Positions 1 to 12,743 are shown, counted from the stretch's first letter. The stretch: DNA of 64,000 nucleotides from Lumbricus terrestris (GCA_949752735.1 OX457038.1:63003752-63067751); one strand, 5' to 3'. Notes: generated by a model from the sequence alone, not told the origin. Made by a program: numbers and translations.

Positions 1-94
1 TACAATTTCATCTTGGATTTCCGGCAAGCTGGTATGAGACACATCATCATCACCTGCTGTAAAAGAAGACACAATAGTCGAAAGCTGCTTTCTT

Positions 95-501
95 TTATTT
101 AACTGCCCTATTTTCCGACATTATTCTATTTGATGGACGTGGCCTATGAGAAACATTTGAAGAAATATTTTCGAACACTGATGGGACAGCATCTTCCTTC
201 AAATATTATCATCGACACAGTGCTCTTGGTTCTCCATTCCGTTTCTTTCTATCAGAACTCTTATCTTGACTGTACTCTACAAAATCACTTTCTATCAAAT
301 GTCATGAGCATAGACCTGAATTAATTGAAGGTTCAGAGTCTTTTCCGGGGTTGGCGGCATGGACCACTTCTCACAAAGTTCTTTATTGTTTAGAGCCTTA
401 ATTAGAGGATAACAATGCATTGTGATTAACTGGTCCACAGATATGTGCCAATGACTATCATAACCACCTTTACATCCATAAGCACAACACTTTCTTCCCA
501 T
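95..501 (-). pseudogene. THAP-type zinc-finger pseudogene, frameshifted
   Basis: The reading starts at 501 with a THAP N-terminus: Met, a Cys-x4-Cys pair (KCCAYGCKGGY), then the ELCEKW segment. The frame then breaks. In a shifted frame the next THAP motif appears (EPSINSGLCS, then a TGA stop, then HL where CSxHF is expected). Further downstream, frame by frame, comes LKEDAVPSVF, which matches the RFLKDDAVPSVF of the intact THAP exon at 3947-4442, and the reading ends with TAA at 95-97. THAP domains are C2CH zinc-dependent DNA-binding modules, often in domesticated P-element proteins. The similarity to the neighbour is along the whole length, so this is a decayed paralogue. Sequencing error cannot be fully excluded, but several independent breaks make decay likelier. 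Confidence 0.72.
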
Positions 502-3302
502 TTTTTCTAATGAAACAGCAAATAAAAACTTTATATATAAAATATTGGCTTTGTTCTGTCAAGACATATCGAACAGTACATCACTTTGGCTTCAGCAGGC
601 CGATAGAGCTGATCTCCAACCGCCAGCCGGTGTAAATTTCAAACAAGGGCAGTTGAATAATTCTTCAGATAATATTTAAGATATTTATGCAAAATGCACA
701 CCATTATTCAACTTTACTGTCCATATTACATTTTGGTCATGCCTACAGCTATATGCTTCGTACCTGACAGCTCATTACTTCAACTACGCAGAATTGAGCC
801 TTTTCTATGTTGGGACAAATAGTTTGGAATGGGCTTGCACGCATAGGCGCCGAGTTGACCGGAAGAGTGTGAGTGCCCAAACGAGTGTGAAAGAAACCCG
901 CACGGGAGCGCGGGAAAAATTTTTGAGCCTTTTTTGTAGGAGATTTATTGAAATTACCTCTGTTCATAGGCAGAGGCTTGTTCATGGTTTTAGTGGACGA
1001 ACTCGCGGTCAAAGGACGATCGCCGAGCAGGGAAGGGCCGAAGGGGCTGGAGAGGGGATGTGCTCCTAACCAGTTTCAATTTTTTTTTCTTGCCACACTG
1101 CGATCATCTTAGGCTGTCATTTTCATGAAATTGTCGTGGTCTAAGACTTGAAAAGCATCCTTGCCGTTGTTTAAACAAATTTGCACACAACAAGAAATAG
1201 TGAAATTTTAAGCTGTTATCTCATAAAAATTTCCCATTAGACCTATTTCATTGTTTAAAGATATGATTTAAGACTTCAATAAATGTTCATCCCAATTCCT
1301 TAAAAAAAAGATCACTCTTTGGGTCAACATGTAGGCCCTACTTCTCTTGGAATCCACACAGAAGAAAAGCACAATCTTCATTAGCATGGGCAATATATAG
1401 CCTAACATGTAAGCTTACAATAAAAAGAAACAGTCATTAAAATCGTCGCCTTCGTCCGTAATTTAAAAAAATTACTGAAGCGGATCAAATGAGCAGGATT
1501 TCAAGGTTTTCCTCGTATTCGTATGGAGTTCAGACTACCGGACGGGGTAAAACTGGAGTAATAGCAAGGTAGACTAACTGAGATTGAAGAAAATATGTAA
1601 AAGACGCAATGATTTTCATAGGCAATGTCAACAGAGAAATAATATCATAAAAAGCACATCTTGTTGGCTGATTTCTGGTGGTGCCCATGCATAGGAGGTC
1701 CTCGCATGGCCAATTTCTGGTGGTGCTGAGCACTCACGGGCCTCGCAGAGTCGGCGCCCATGCTTGCATAGGAGTCATATCTGCTTCCTGTGATTCTTAC
1801 TAAAGCATTTTTTAATTCAACTCAAACTGTGCTCTTTTGCCGTGCTAGAGTCTGGAGCGCTTCTGAGTAGTCTCCCCAAAGAGGCGCAACAGAAATTCTT
1901 GAATGATTGAATGAGCATTGATTATTGCTGCAGAAATTTACATTAAAGGTCACCTGTTATTGAAGGTCTGCTGTCAGTTTGTTGTATTTGTTCAACAGAA
2001 CTTGTTGCCGGCAGTTCTGCACCAGCACATTGCTCAACACTGTGTGACATGCATTCCAGTACTTGCGGAACTGTCAATTTCTTCGGCTGCACATCAGCCG
2101 GAAAGTTGAAAAGCGTCGGTTCGGCACCTTAACAGATAAACGGGAATATTGTGTATTAAATTCAACCAAAATGTACTTAAAGCACTAGTTTATTGCATAC
2201 ATAATTAAATCAACTTATTATCTCACACCATGACTGCTCTTCATTATCTCCTTCAACATCTTAAGCACTGGATTGGTGTCTCTGGTTTATCGGTAAGCAT
2301 TAGATTGGTTTAGTTTGGTTTTAATCTTAGTCCATGCACTCAATCAGTGTATTTGAATGGAAATAATTCATCTATTTACAGAGTTCTAGATACATTAAGC
2401 ATCTGGACGGTCAGGCTGATAATGGTCTAGACGAGTGTAGGCAGATCATTCAGCAGCACTTCAGAATTACCACGCTTGTAAATTTATTAAAATAATGATT
2501 TATATTGATGTCTCAATACAATAGATAGAAATTTAGAAACATCAGATGAGATGCTGCGGTCCGAAACCCGTCACTTGTCGCTTCCTAGATATTTGCGCTA
2601 GAAGCTGCAATAGGCGGCAAGAGGGGTCAAGAATGTAGAATATTCTTCAATTTAGCAGATGGCTATGAATTCGCTATAATTTGCGAAGTAGTAATCTGAT
2701 TTTGATCTGTTTGCATCATTTGATTCAGAATATATCCGCTTATTGCCCACTAAAATTGCAGAATAAGCCATGATTAGTGGCTTCTGGGACTCTGATGACA
2801 TTAATATTCTGAAATTTGTAAATAAATTTTCTCACTCTAAACTAATGAAAGATTCAAATGAGTATAATTTCAATTATGAAAAAGATATTTCATTCTGCAA
2901 AAAGTATTTTAGAGCAGAGTCGTTGTAGCATACGACTGAATAAAGTCAGAAGCGGGCATGTAACATTGAGTCCCTGTGTCACATATATATGTAAACCTAG
3001 GAACGCTAATGGAATTTTATCCAATATGACAGCTAATTATAAAGATTAATAACATAGATGGAAAATAATCACTATTTATGTACAAATCTGTATATGTAAG
3101 GCTGTAAGACAATCTATGAGTGTCTGTGTTTATGAGTTTCCCTTCTAAGGACTCTCACAGAAACATTTTGTATTCAACTGAAAACTGTACATTTATGCCA
3201 TGCTGGAATCAAAGCGCCTCTTAGTAGAACTCTCAAAAAAATACACACAAGTGCAATTTGCTATCGCCTGCCTCTCTGTGTTCCACATGGAACTGGATGG
3301 AC
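502..3302. other. No gene seen; scattered retroposon fragments
   Basis: I see no supported gene here. Two short retroposon 3'-end fragments are visible, at about 1830-1915 (gagcgcttctgagtagtctc, then a GAAT-rich tail) and a diverged relative at about 3177-3240. The rest is AT-rich unique-looking DNA with only short, unconvincing ORFs. Confidence 0.5.
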
Positions 3303-3562
3303 TTTACTTTTACTTTACTTTTCTTACAAAGCTCAGAAGTGTCCATGCCTCAATGGCGCAATTGCAATTATATTGCAGAGCAATTGAGGTGTTTAGCACC
3401 AGAATGACCTAACCCTCCTTAAGAGTTAGGCCACTCTGGCACTCAACGTCTCAATTGTGAGTAAAGGACTTGCTCAAGGTCATTGCACAGTAACTGCCTC
3501 AGATGACAATCGAACCCACACTCTCCATGTAGCAGGCCGACCAATCAGCCGCTGCCTCGTAG
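3303..3562 (-). repeat. tRNA-derived SINE (same family as the one in the foldback arms)
   Basis: Read on the minus strand, the element has a tRNA-like head with a B-box-like gggttcgattgtcat at about 3500-3520. A body follows (gcaattgc... acaaagctca) that matches the SINE at 25807-25985 and its mirror at 32655-32840. It ends in an (AGTAA)-type tail at 3303-3330. A SINE of this kind is transcribed by RNA polymerase III and moved by LINE machinery; no coding function is implied. Confidence 0.65.
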
Positions 3563-3946
3563 AAAAGATGCCATAAAAAAGTTATCAATGAATGAAGTAA
3601 TAGACTTTTAATTACAAGTTTCCAACTGCAAGTTGATATCTTTCGATCGAGGTTTCAGCAGCTGCACTGCAATTCTCAGGACCCGGATTTTGGATTCTCA
3701 ATCCATCACTTGACATCAGCCATTAGATTACTTGTGACAAGCAATGAATGGAACGCTTGACCAAATCAACACTTCAATGATGGAACAACTTTGTCGTCCA
3801 TAGTAAGACTCACTCTTAAGTCAGCTTTAACAGTAAAACTGCCAATAATATGAGGCACATCATCTGTTATTCCAATAAGATATTATTAATTAGCAGAGTC
3901 GGCTGAAGAATACAAGTCCCAAAGCCTTCAGGCACAGTTGTCTCAC

Positions 3947-4442
3947 CTCTGAGTCGCTCCTCAGCCTCTGTTAATGTGAGGCTAGACCTGTTATCACTCT
4001 CCAGAAAGGACAGTTCAAGACTCTCTGGTCTCTTAACTTCTTCTTGAGATCTGTTCGATGGTGCAGCTCTAGACTTTACCCTTGAAGCAACCTGCGTTTT
4101 TGAGACACCAGCGGGTGCACCGAAGAAAACCGAAGGAACAGCATCGTCCTTCAGGAACCTTCGTTTCGGTTTATCGGACACTGCAGCGTTCTTCCTCTGC
4201 CTGGCAACATTTGAGTCGTGCCACTCCTGAATGAAGTCGCTTGGTCGGAAATGAAGCGAACAGAGTCTCGAATGCTCAGTTGGAAGAAATTCCTTGCGAG
4301 GATTAGCTCGAATCCACTTCTCACATAATTCAGGATGGCGAAGTGGAAAAACGTGGAATGTTATTTTTTCTCCATCGTCTCCAACACCTGACCAACCTTT
4401 ATACCCACTCTTACAGCCAAATCCCGCACACTTATTCACCAT
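3947..4442 (-). CDS. THAP domain protein, first coding exon
   Basis: The ORF opens with an intact C2CH THAP domain over roughly residues 1-80: CAGFGC, then FHVFPL, ELCEKW, LPTEHSRLCSLHF, DFI. A basic linker and the segment RFLKDDAVPSVFF follow, which is usual just after THAP modules. A good splice donor (AGAG|GTGAGA) lies at 3946, after about 165 residues; reading through it gives only about 26 more residues before a stop at 3867, so the mature gene probably continues in exons I could not find at lower coordinates. THAP proteins bind specific DNA sites as nuclear transcription or chromatin factors, or are transposase relatives. The pseudogene at 95-501 is a close relative. The domain call is firm; the partner domain and target are unknown. 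Confidence 0.82.
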
Positions 4443-4479
4443 TTCGCTTTCATACAGTCATAAACAACGGCTAAGGTAG

Positions 4480-5718
4480 GCTCTGATGACGACTGACGAT
4501 AATCCAGTTAAGTAGAATAACGAATAAATCCACCTAAAACCGCAGACAATTAAACTCGTAAAAGGGCAAATCTGCGGACCAAAGTACTCAGATTATCAAA
4601 ATTATCACAAAAAGATAGACTACTATCATCGGCATCCTATCATGATGATTAAAGCAAAATAGAGCTCTGCTACACTCGAAAATAGAATCCATACAGTGCT
4701 CCGACCCCCAGCATGCCACAAATTTTTCACAGTTAATGAGTGCAGTAGCTTCAGTTTAACAACACTGTGTGATTTTTTATTTTTTTTATTTACTGTGTGA
4801 TAACAAAGATCATAAGTGCTGCCGTCCTCCTTTATTCCATGCTCAGGCCTGGTGCTACCAAAGTATGAGTAGTGGCGAAATTTAAGTGAGCAAAAATGCA
4901 GAGAGTCGACTGCATGCTGAATTGCGGGCACACAAGATAAAAATTCATGTAGTCTTAGCAGGTCACCATCTAGCCAGGCAATTATCAAAATTTTCAAACC
5001 TACGTACTTGGCCATGGAGACCAAAATCCATGTCCACAGCTCAGCTTAACCCGTTTAGCAAAGCTCATTAGACCTGCTTTAACTTGTCCAGCCAGATGCT
5101 TAATTAAACTCAATTTGTTTAGTGAACTCTGTATTTAAAACAATTTCAGTAGCAACAAAGCAACTGAAAAGACATAGCAAAAAAATCATTAAGTAACAGA
5201 ATTATATAGACAGCTTGCGCAGGAAAAAGGCACACCTTAAGGGATGGCTCCTGCTGGATAGGGGCCATTGTTATAAGTAACTGGGTGCCGGTATATATAT
5301 TGATTAGATAATAGGACTATGAGGAGTATCAGATTTTAATTGATTCCCGCACTTGTCATAGCACCCCTTCAAGCTTCTACACAGAGGCACTCACAACTAC
5401 ACTGAGTACATCAAAGAGCATCAATGAGTGCATGCTTGTTCATCGGCATTGGTATCCCCTCAGTGTATTCCAAGAATAATACAATTTCAAAAGTCACACA
5501 CTGTAATTGATAAGCATTGGACTGAATTTTTTTAATTATTGTGCTCTTCAGATTATTCACCGCTTAACTTGCATACCAGTACATGTTTGGGTCATGTCAG
5601 AATGAACTCGCCTTGAGAAATACAGGTATGCTTTCACCTCGTCGGGGGAGGCGCAAGTATGGCATACTGTTTGATACTGTCACACTTAGAGCGCTGATTC
5701 AAAGTCAGTAAGTCAAAC
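4480..5718. other. No recognised gene; possible missing THAP exons
   Basis: A minus-strand ORF of 132 aa at 4626-5024 has mixed composition and might hold a downstream exon of the THAP gene starting at 6288, but I recognise no domain and no clear acceptor, so I do not call it. A diverged SINE-like fragment lies near 5330-5420 (gcacttgtcatagc, cagaggcactcacaactac), resembling the SINE at 8590-8818. Confidence 0.4.
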
Positions 5719-6288
5719 CTGGAAACAGCCTCGTGCGCACGCCGCTGTTGTAGAAACACCCATCTGCGAAGTGAACAGAACAGATATGCGAGTAGTCAGT
5801 TGGTGCCCAGTTGACGCGACGTACACGGGCTACCCATTTCTTTCTGATTTCAGGATCCTTTGGGAACCTACAACAGAATGTGAAAATGCTATTCACATGC
5901 ACCATTGTCTCTTTCTTATTAGCAAATTTACGGGACCTTGAAGGTTCAAATAAACATTAAATTATGTTCTTTCTGAAAATTTATATAAATTTATTATTAT
6001 TAAGATGTCTACTCAGAGGCAGTCTAAGAGGCATCACTCCGCCACTCCATCGTATGTAGGCCTAAACAGACTTTCAAGAAAAAAAAATCCATATTCCTCC
6101 GGACACACGTTTGAATTTTCGGGATTTTCGTTTGCAATTATAAAATTGATGTTGAGTATTCGAGTCACAGCAGTAACAGACAAAATAACAACTTACCGAT
6201 GAAATGATATCCCAGCGGCTTTATTTTCTTGCGTTAACAAACTTCTACATCCAAGCGCTACACAGCGTAAACGGCAGCGTGTCGGCAT
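5719..6288 (-). CDS. THAP domain gene, exons 1 and 2
   Basis: Exon 1 runs from 6288 (ATG) down to 6197 and encodes MPTRC...CVALGC...ISFHR, the first zinc ligands of a THAP domain; it ends in a strong donor (CG|GTAAGT). Exon 2 runs 5867 to 5719 after a TTCTGTTGTAG acceptor. It encodes FPKDPEIRKKW, then WAPTDYSHICSVHF, the Trp, Pro and final Cys-x2-His ligands. The phase fits exactly (CG|G, Arg). Exon 2 ends CCAG|GTTTGA, phase 1. The joined exons give 80 complete codons, so only the DNA-binding head of the protein is seen; later exons should lie below 5719. Function is inferred from the domain alone: sequence-specific DNA binding in the nucleus. Confidence 0.8.
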
Positions 6289-6627
6289 TTTGTATAGTAG
6301 AAGTCACGGCCGTGACTCTCGTGATTCAGACGGTCGTGGTGCGGTCCGCATTACCGAAACGGTGAAACCAAAATCCCAGAAACATACACTGTGACTAAAC
6401 ACACAATCAACAACACTAACAGGACCGTTATGTCATTCATTCATTCATTACCAGCATTTATAATTCAGCGACTGTTTCTGGCGTTACAAAAATTCTATAT
6501 AATAGAATGGTTATGGCAGGCTGCCTGTTCTTTTGTTAGTTAAGGTTAATGTTAATTAAGATTGTCATGTAATCATAGTGCGTTTGCAGAATTCAATGAA
6601 GAAAACTGATCATTATACAAGTCCCGT

Positions 6628-6694
6628 AGCTCAGTGGAGAGAGCGCTGGCCGTTAAACTGAGAGTCATCCGCGCGACCCGGGTTCAATGTAATG
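6628..6694 (+). repeat. tRNA-like SINE head
   Basis: The stretch begins gtcccgtagctcagtgg, a good A box, and reaches cgggttcaatg, a partial B box, as in a tRNA with a degenerate acceptor stem. It stops at an (ATGTA)n run that is also the 3' tail of the neighbouring minus-strand LINE. No 3' acceptor half pairs with the 5' half, so this is a SINE head rather than a working tRNA gene. Confidence 0.55.
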
Positions 6695-7810
6695 TAATGT
6701 AATGTAAATCTTCGAGAATTTCTCAGCGCCCACAAAAGCCACGTCAGGGAGACCAGCTTATTCACCGGCGCTATATCAAATCAAGTCCGCAATAGCCAGA
6801 GCTGCCGTTTTCGTTCCGGTGCCAGGTCAAAATCCGGGGAGGTCAAGCCGAGGAGACAGCGTGGTGCTACGGTGGTTGTCGGTGATGGTTGGGTGATGGA
6901 ACTTGATTGGAATCTGGATAGGATAGGTTGAAAAGTTCGGTTTTCAGTCGTGAATGGAATGCAGCAGAGGAGAGTGCAAGCGGAGGAGAGGTTGAATTTG
7001 GAGGTGAGACTGCAGGAGAGATAGGAGGGTGAGCGAACAGGCGGAGGTATGTTGGGAGTCCGTTCCAAAGAGCTGGTGCAGCATAGACTAAGGAGCGGTC
7101 GCAGAATTTCAGAGAGGATGATACTGGAGGCCGAGAGAGAGAAAGATATGATGATGAGCGCGTAGACCTGTGCGGTTGAATGGTGATTAGTTGACGAATG
7201 TAGGAGGGCTGAGAGGTTTGAAGAGCATTGTAGGTTAGAGAAACAATTTTGTAATGGATGCGCTGAGAAACTTTTAGCCAATGAAGAGACTTGAGAACAG
7301 GGGTTATGTGGTGATGTTTGGGAGTCTTAGTGACTGCGCGGGCAAGAGCATTCTGGATATTTTGCAGGCGTTTAATTTGAAGAGAATCTATTTCATGGAA
7401 GAGCGAATTGCAGTAGTCGAGTTTGGAATGAACTATTGAGGTGGCTATTGTGCAGGCGGTCTTGTAATTTAGAATTGGACGCAATCGACGGAGGTCGCGG
7501 ATGTGCATATAGCAGGTGCGGGATAACTGGGTGATATGGTCAGAAAAAGTAAGGTTTTTGTCAAAAATGACCCCGAGATTGCGGACAGGAGAAGAGTATG
7601 GCGTAGGAAGAGTTGGGTCTGTTTGAGAGAAGTCAGAAGGATAGTCTAGTTTGTTTAATTGCTCGCGTAGACCAATGATGAGAAATTCTGTTTTTGAGGG
7701 GTTGAGGCAGAGCAGATTAGCGGTCATCCAGGCTGAAATCTGAGTTATTGTGTTATGTAGCTGATTTAGTGCGTCTGAGAAGGAGCGAGGGGAGAAAGAT
7801 ATGAATAGTT
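6695..7810 (-). mobile_element. L2/CR1-like non-LTR retrotransposon, 5'-truncated, with RT C-terminal ORF
   Basis: The minus-strand ORF (7727-6867, extendable upstream in frame to about 7805) carries the C-terminal part of a non-LTR reverse transcriptase: LNPSKTEFLIIG, LGVIFDKNLTFSDHI, LDYCNSLF, ALWNGLP. These strings are typical of the L2/CR1/Crack group. The 3' UTR (6866-6715) ends in an (ACATT)n tail. The 5' part with the catalytic FADD-like box and the endonuclease is missing, so this copy is dead on arrival. Related 3' ends occur at 36048-36172, 39590-39680 and 51940-52180. Confidence 0.85.
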
Positions 7811-8589
7811 GAGCCTCGCTCAGGGCATTAATTTATTAAAGTTTCTGTTAGCTGCCATTGGCGCTTTGCTGTTGTGTTGCTTGACTCGGGATCTGCTAAA
7901 AATAAAGATAGCCCCTCCCACTTCTGGCTTGGCCGACCAGGATCGAGTGATCCATACTTAGGCCATTAGTGTTAAGTTACCGAACCCACTGCTGTAAAGC
8001 CGACCAGCGTGTCGTGCTACAGTGGGCCGTATTTCGTATAACCTGTACTTGTAATCATTCTGCGGTGTGTCATATTGAATCATTAAAAGGAATATTATTA
8101 TTATTACAATTTGCTCCGTGTCGCCATTTTTGCGCAAGCTAAAGGTCAAGGCCAAGGACTCTATACAGAGGACTGGTTTCTTCTTCTTCTTTAGCCGCTT
8201 TGTACACGTTTTTGGGCGATAATAGGAGTTCCGGAAAATTTCAAATCTTATTCACAGAATAAAAGCATTCAAATGGTTACGTCTATGAAAACAGATTGAC
8301 GAATAATTATGTTTGCAAAATAAACAAATGCCTTTGGTAATTCAAAACATGATCCTTAGCGACAGAAACGGCATTTTAAGTGGAGCGCCATCTATTGCTC
8401 AGAGTGAAATCATGACCACAAATGTTCCCAAGTAACCTATCCTGTAATAAAGAATCCTTGGGTCAAGGCCTTTTAATCGGTGACATCAACATAGAGACTA
8501 GATAGGCCTCCTCATTGATCATCAGTTGGTCTGCTCTCTCTAGTGATATACATAACTTATATATATATATATATATATACATATATATA
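7811..8589. other. No gene seen
   Basis: Only short ORFs without recognisable domains are present. An (AT)n microsatellite lies at about 8558-8590. Confidence 0.45.
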
Positions 8590-8818
8590 TAATGCTTTTA
8601 TGTGCACTTGTTATAGCGCCACTCCAAGATTACTACTCAGAGGCGCTCCCGACTACAGCGCGGACACTGAATCTGCGTTTCACCCCGAAGCGCTGAGCAA
8701 TTTCGAGTGAAGGATTTGCCCAAGGTTCCTACGCTGCGACTTGAAGTGGATTCGAACATGCAACTCTCCGGGCCCCGACTGCATACCCACTACACCACCG
8801 TGCCCCACGATATAATAG
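8590..8818 (-). repeat. tRNA-derived SINE
   Basis: The reverse complement begins with a tRNA-like head, ggcacggtggtgtagtggg (A box), followed by tgttcgaatccact (B box). A body follows with agcgcttcgg and gtgaaacgcag, and the AT-rich end abuts the (AT)n run. It is probably a polymerase III retroposon on the minus strand. Confidence 0.65.
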
Positions 8819-9232
8819 CACACTTGGCCTGAAGCAAGGACAGTTTTTAATAAACTGTCCTTGCTTCAGCAAAAACCCATGTGATCTCATCTGAGCCACT
8901 ACATTTTCGGAAATTATTTTGTCAAATTCAAAGTCTATTTCAGCGATATTATTTTCAGCAATCCAACTTGTAATTCACCAGAAATTATTTATTAATTAGG
9001 TTAAAAAAGTAATATTTACTGCATGGTCATGTTTCATGGGACTTGATCTACTTTGATACGAGGTGCTGTATTACAATATTCTTGCTTACTTACTTACTTA
9101 CTTATTAGTAAGAAATTTCAACGAACTTGCAAAAGAAAGAAGATAATTTTTGATGAATCCTATAAAATAAAATAAAATATATTGCAAAATATTAGCCACA
9201 ACTCAGAAGCCGGTTTTTACCAGATGGCCTAA

Positions 9233-9310
9233 CACAGTGGCGTACGTAGACAAGAGGGTTTCGGGGGTCAAGCCCCCATTGGCCTAGGAAAAATGTAGCC
9301 TACAAAGCAG
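9233..9310. repeat. Left end of a CAGTGGCGTA-type MITE, truncated
   Basis: The sequence cagtggcgtacgtagacaag...cccccattggcctagg matches the left end of the MITEs at 43913 and 50994. The expected right terminus (CTACGCCACTG) is not found nearby, so the copy is truncated or overwritten. Confidence 0.6.
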
Positions 9311-10290
9311 GCAATTAAGAACACGGGTATTTTTCACAGAGATTTACAAATGTAAGATTTAACAGTTTCACTTTGTGTATCAATGCATCATTAGTATCAG
9401 TAGTAGGCTATCATTAGTAGGCCTATCATTAGTGCGAAGAAATTTGGTAAAAATTCGAAAGTAGTAAAAAAATTAGGGGTCAACTTTGCAGGGGCCCTGT
9501 GCCCTCTTACTCTTATGTGCCTATGGGCACCCATGGATGGTTGACAAAACAGCACACTTGGCCAAATTATTGGGCTATCACACAATTAACTCCGTTTCCA
9601 AAAATGAAGAAATTAAACTATAATAGGCTAGGCCTGTTTATTGTAGGTCTATTCCTTAGAATCCTTACTTTCTCCGATTTGACTCTGGTTTTATGCCTTT
9701 CTTGATAATAAACTCTTTCATGTACTACCACAGAAACCACATAATAATATTATGGCATTACAGCATAGTCTTAATAATTTATCTTTCAGTTCTTTTGTAT
9801 GTCATCAATCAATCAATCAATTTTCGTTTTTTCAAAACGTCAGGCTGTCAGAACGCAGCTTGCTACATTTAATAATGTATTAGGCTATCATATATATATA
9901 TATATACATATATATTATATAGGCCCTTATATATAATTATATAACATTGAATATCATTTTATTTTATAAACACGCAAACACCGACCATATTGATATATAG
10001 ATGCAGTTATATAAATAAAATTCGGTGATTGTATTGGTTGACATTTCAGTCGATATGTATGTTTAGGTCTACGAATACAGATGCCTAATATCTCGATCTG
10101 TGGTGCGCCTCCTGGCATCCAGCTTCGACTGGATACAAGTAACAGTTTTATTGAAGAGCAGCCCGTGATGTTTGCTTACCTGTGATTGATACGGCTGACG
10201 TTAATGGTAAACATCGTCTTGTGTGGCCATCGACGCCAGAGGGCGCCCGCTGCTTCATGTTTACGCCGCACTCTGTCCATGATATTTACA

Positions 10291-10337
<47 letters not shown>

Positions 10338-10509
10338 CACATAGGCCTATATATATATAATCTATATTTCAATAAGCTTAGAATCTGAATTTGCAAATAA
10401 TATAACAGGCCTGCGTTAGCCTGGATGAGTAGACTACCAAACGCGAACAGTGGAGCCCAATTTGCCGTCTGATACGCCTTCATTTTCAACGTCCGATTTT
10501 CTGTCCTTT
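9311..10509. other. No gene seen; AT microsatellites
   Basis: No recognised coding sequence. (AT)n runs occur near 9890-9916 and 10291-10336, and a CAAT run near 9807. Confidence 0.45.
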
Positions 10510-11160
10510 ATAGCGCGCTGGGGTCGGGAGCGTTTCTGAGTAGTCGTCTTCGAGGAGCGCCATAACGAATCTTCGCAATGAATGAACAAGCGAATGAAGG
10601 AACGAATGAACAACTGATGGAATGAATGAATGAATGCATGAATGAACGGATGAACAAACAAACGAACGAACGAATGAATGAATGCATGAATGAACGAATG
10701 AACGAACAAACGAACGAATGAACGAACGAACGAATGAATGAATGAATGATTGCATGATTGAATGAATGGATGAATGAATGGATGGAAGGAACGATCGAAC
10801 GAATGAATGAATGAATGAGTGAATGAACGAACGAATGAATAAATGAATAAACGAACGACTGAATGGATGAATGAATGAATGAATAAATGAACGAACGAAT
10901 GAATGAGTGAATGAACGAATGAATGCATGATTGAATGATCGAATGAATGAATGAATGAACGAACGAATGAATGCATGATTGAATGAATGAATGAATGAAT
11001 GAGTGAATGAACGAATGAACGAATGAATGAACGAATGATCGAATGAATGAATGCGTGATTGATTGAATGAATGAATGGATGAACGAATGAATGAATGAAT
11101 GCGTGATTGATTGATTGAATGAATGAATGAATGAATGAATGAATGAAGGAATGAACTCAT
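10510..11160 (+). repeat. Retroposon 3' end followed by a ~600-bp GAAT/GAAC tract
   Basis: A retroposon tail (agcgtttctgagtagtcgtc...gaggagcgccataa, 10525-10565) runs straight into about 590 bp of degenerate tetranucleotide repeat, gaatgaatgaacgaac and variants. The minus-strand ORFs of 180 and 224 residues here are translations of this repeat (Ser/His/Phe/Ile only) and not genes. Confidence 0.8.
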
Positions 11161-11860
11161 CCGACGTGTGACCTCGCCTGAACTCGGTTAGTCGTGCCCT
11201 ATATAGGTTAAATTTTTTCAGAAGAAACGAATGATTTGGCTAAGGTAGGGTGAGAGTAGGCCTGCAAAAACCACGAATGTGAGGCATTGGACACACAGCG
11301 AATTGGTGAGAAACTGCAGCGACATTGGGCTTGGGCGAATATTTGCTCAATTTTGATTTATTGGGAATCTAAATATACTCCGGTGCGTTGGTTTGTAGAT
11401 CGATTTTTTCTGAAGAATTGCTAAAACGGTCATTAGTAATCAAGCAAGAGTAGCCTACATTAACAGGCAAAGCATGCTGAATGCGCAGGCCTATAGCCGA
11501 CAGATAAGTAGCCTATACATGTAGGTCTATAATAGTAGGCTTAACCTACACAGACTAGTTGCGTATAATTATAGCGTAGGCTATACAACTCCGGTGCTGG
11601 ATTGAGACCGTGGGTGTAGGGAGCTATAGGTCTATACGCAGTGGGAGACTTGTATAAACATAATAATTATTATTAATTGGGTGGGATCAGACTATGTGAT
11701 CCACGTGGAGTTTTTGTGCGAAAAGTTGATTTACTCTTTGACCATAAGAAAGAGGTTTGAACTCTTAATCACCAACTGTAATTTTCATCCTGGGTTTATC
11801 CGTTCACAAAATGGGCAAAACTAAGTTTCTCTAATATAATTTTTCACGATTTACGAATCT
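11161..11860. other. No gene seen
   Basis: Unique-looking sequence with stops in all frames and no recognised motif. Confidence 0.4.
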
Positions 11861-12043
11861 CAAGGTCGAAGCCAGGATTTTATTTCCGTGAGGGTACACA
11901 TTGCGTACTTTGGCTGACATCAAGAGTTAGGCTAGGCTAGTAGCGGCTAAGTAGCCTAAACGCATTATTTCATTTTTATACATTTTTCCATTTCGGAGGA
12001 ATGTTTAAACACCCAAAACACGCATCCCCTATCTACGACCTTG
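11861..12043. mobile_element. hAT-like MITE with TIR CAAGGTCG
   Basis: The ends are inverted (caaggtcgaagc ... ctacgaccttg), and the element is flanked on both sides by the identical 8-mer ACGAATCT (11853-11860 and 12044-12051). The interior (catttttccatttcgga) matches the copies at 20919-21191 and 42692-42986. An 8-bp target duplication with CA...TG ends fits the hAT superfamily. There is no ORF, so it is non-autonomous. Confidence 0.85.
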
Positions 12044-12498
12044 ACGAATCTGTTCGCATTTTTGACTGAGTTTGGAATCGAGGCAGCACGGCCAGTCGGC
12101 CACCATTCCCCGTCTGGCCAGTCGTCCAAGCCGTCCCTCTACCGACGGATGTCGGTATCAGTCTCATAAATGACTCAACAAAATTAATGTCCTGACGGCG
12201 CTATATCTTTTACAAACTATAGGCCTACGACAGATTGCAAGCTAAACGTGGTCTGAGGATTTGTTGGATGACTTCATAACACATGATAACAGAAACTTCT
12301 TTTCTTTTTGCGCCTCTAAGTGAACTCATCGGTAAAATGTGTTGGCTGAGAGTGGTCTAATCTAATTGCTCTGCTGGTGGAAGTATCAGACGGCGAGGGA
12401 GATGAATGAATCCGTCTTCGAATGCGTTAGTTAAATTTATAATGAAATTTGAAATATTCATTATTACCCCAACCAGCAGTATCGTTAGATCTGTCATC

Positions 12499-12743
<245 letters not shown>

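Noticed and set aside
4626..5024. 132-aa minus-strand ORF as a THAP gene exon
   Set aside because: No recognisable domain and no clear splice sites; kept only as a possibility.
10434..11160. 180-aa and 224-aa minus-strand ORFs
   Set aside because: GAAT/GAAC repeat.
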